NCBI RefSeq assembly: GCF_009928525.1
Contig: NZ_JAABOK010000012.1
Location: 124,001 to 188,000 of the forward strand
Direction of reading: 5' to 3'
Source: Chitinophaga solisilvae
Lineage (GTDB): Bacteria; Bacteroidota; Bacteroidia; Chitinophagales; Chitinophagaceae
Length of the DNA: 64,000 bases
Positions 63,707-64,000 of this stretch are shown here, piece by piece. The notes beneath the pieces are model-generated. The model did not search any database and was not told where the DNA came from. It saw only the letters and a list, made by a program, of their open reading frames with translations. Each line of letters begins with the position of its first letter. Position 1 is the first letter of the stretch. A program made the position numbers and the translations under genes.

Positions 63707-63786
63707 AATATTTATTGATGAAACGTTTGTTGGTGGCTTGTTTGGAGCGATGCGGGTTTGTTGTTGCGGAAAAATTTTTACAGAAA

Positions 63787-63819
63787 TTTGTTTTTATGTC
63801 AAACTTATGCCTACATTTG
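63787..63819 (+). promoter_or_regulatory. Promoter of tRNA-Pro
   Basis: TTTG (63787-63790), a 21-bp spacer and TACATTTG (63812-63819) fit the Bacteroidota consensus, about 73 bp before the tRNA. Confidence 0.6.
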
Positions 63820-63892
63820 CACTCCACAATTGAAGAAACAGGGGATCTGAAAAGATCTTTTTGGAGCTGAAAGAGTGGCCCGGAAAGGGATT

Positions 63893-63966
63893 CGGGGCGT
63901 AGCGTAGCCCGGTATCGCGCCTGCTTTGGGAGCAGGAGGTCGCAGGTTCGAATCCTGCCGCCCCGA
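63893..63966 (+). tRNA. tRNA-Pro (anticodon TGG)
   Basis: The acceptor stem is CGGGGCG with CGCCCCG and discriminator A at 63966. The anticodon arm CCTGCTTTGGGAGCAGG gives TGG, reading CCN proline codons. The T arm is GCAGGTTCGAATCCTGC. CCA is not encoded. The 74-nt length is normal. Confidence 0.96.
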
Positions 63967-63976
63967 CCGAAGAAAG

Positions 63977-64000
63977 AGCCATCTGAATATTCAGATGGCT
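63977..64000 (+). terminator. Terminator of tRNA-Pro, cut by the window edge
   Basis: AGCCATCTGA pairs perfectly with TCAGATGGCT around ATAT. The expected T run lies beyond base 64000. Confidence 0.7.

Overview
This window looks like chromosomal DNA of a Bacteroidota bacterium, most probably Chitinophagaceae (Chitinophaga-like). The evidence is two SusC/SusD nutrient-uptake loci, an ECF sigma/FecR pair upstream of a SusC with an N-terminal STN domain, many lipoproteins with a Cys lipobox, Bacteroidota-type promoters (TTTG about 19-21 bp upstream of TAnnTTTG), tRNAs without an encoded CCA, and Bacteroidota families such as DUF6048, DUF6452, DUF3127 and DUF4843. Genus is inference from gene content, not from a marker gene.

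Layout. 1-7523: end of an ElaA-type acetyltransferase, two envelope proteins, uvrA, fabF and a fatty acid desaturase. 7785-13725: a LacI-type regulator followed by two GH92 alpha-mannosidases. 13894-21756 (minus strand): a sugar-oxidation cluster with a giant ThuA/PQQ-dehydrogenase/PKD/cytochrome c lipoprotein, a separate ThuA protein, a DUF1080 protein, a small cytochrome c, a TIM-barrel isomerase and a Gfo/Idh/MocA oxidoreductase; the set resembles 3-keto-glycoside metabolism. 22270-31170: ECF sigma, FecR, SusC, SusD, DUF4843 and PKD-like lipoproteins. 31516-37787: secA, a four-helix-bundle (S23/IVS type) gene, deoC, a SPOR protein and an M20 amidohydrolase. 37914-40608: a GntR-regulated ABC operon with a clear operator. 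40923-50984: glyA, a sugar nucleotidyltransferase, a nitronate monooxygenase-like gene, a NatAB-like exporter, a FAD oxidoreductase, DUF3127 and dnaA. 51236-55274: small orphan and envelope genes and tRNA-Ser. 55761-63606: SusC/SusD plus two tandem sulfatases, followed by tRNA-Pro.

The most unusual feature is a dispersed family of modular palindromes at 3' ends of genes. Each has outer arms of 7-bp repeats (AATTACG/AATTGCG) or 8-bp repeats (TTTGAGAT/TTTGATTA), inner arms built from a 12-bp unit (AGCGRAGA plus four variable bases), and often an intrinsic terminator at the centre. The variable bases differ between copies but agree between the two arms of a copy. Nine heptad copies and two clear octad copies, plus two degenerate octad ones, occur in 64 kb. 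None is in any of the six divergent promoter spacers. One copy (34836-35440) encloses the four-helix-bundle gene, which suggests a gene-bearing parent element with gene-less derivatives.
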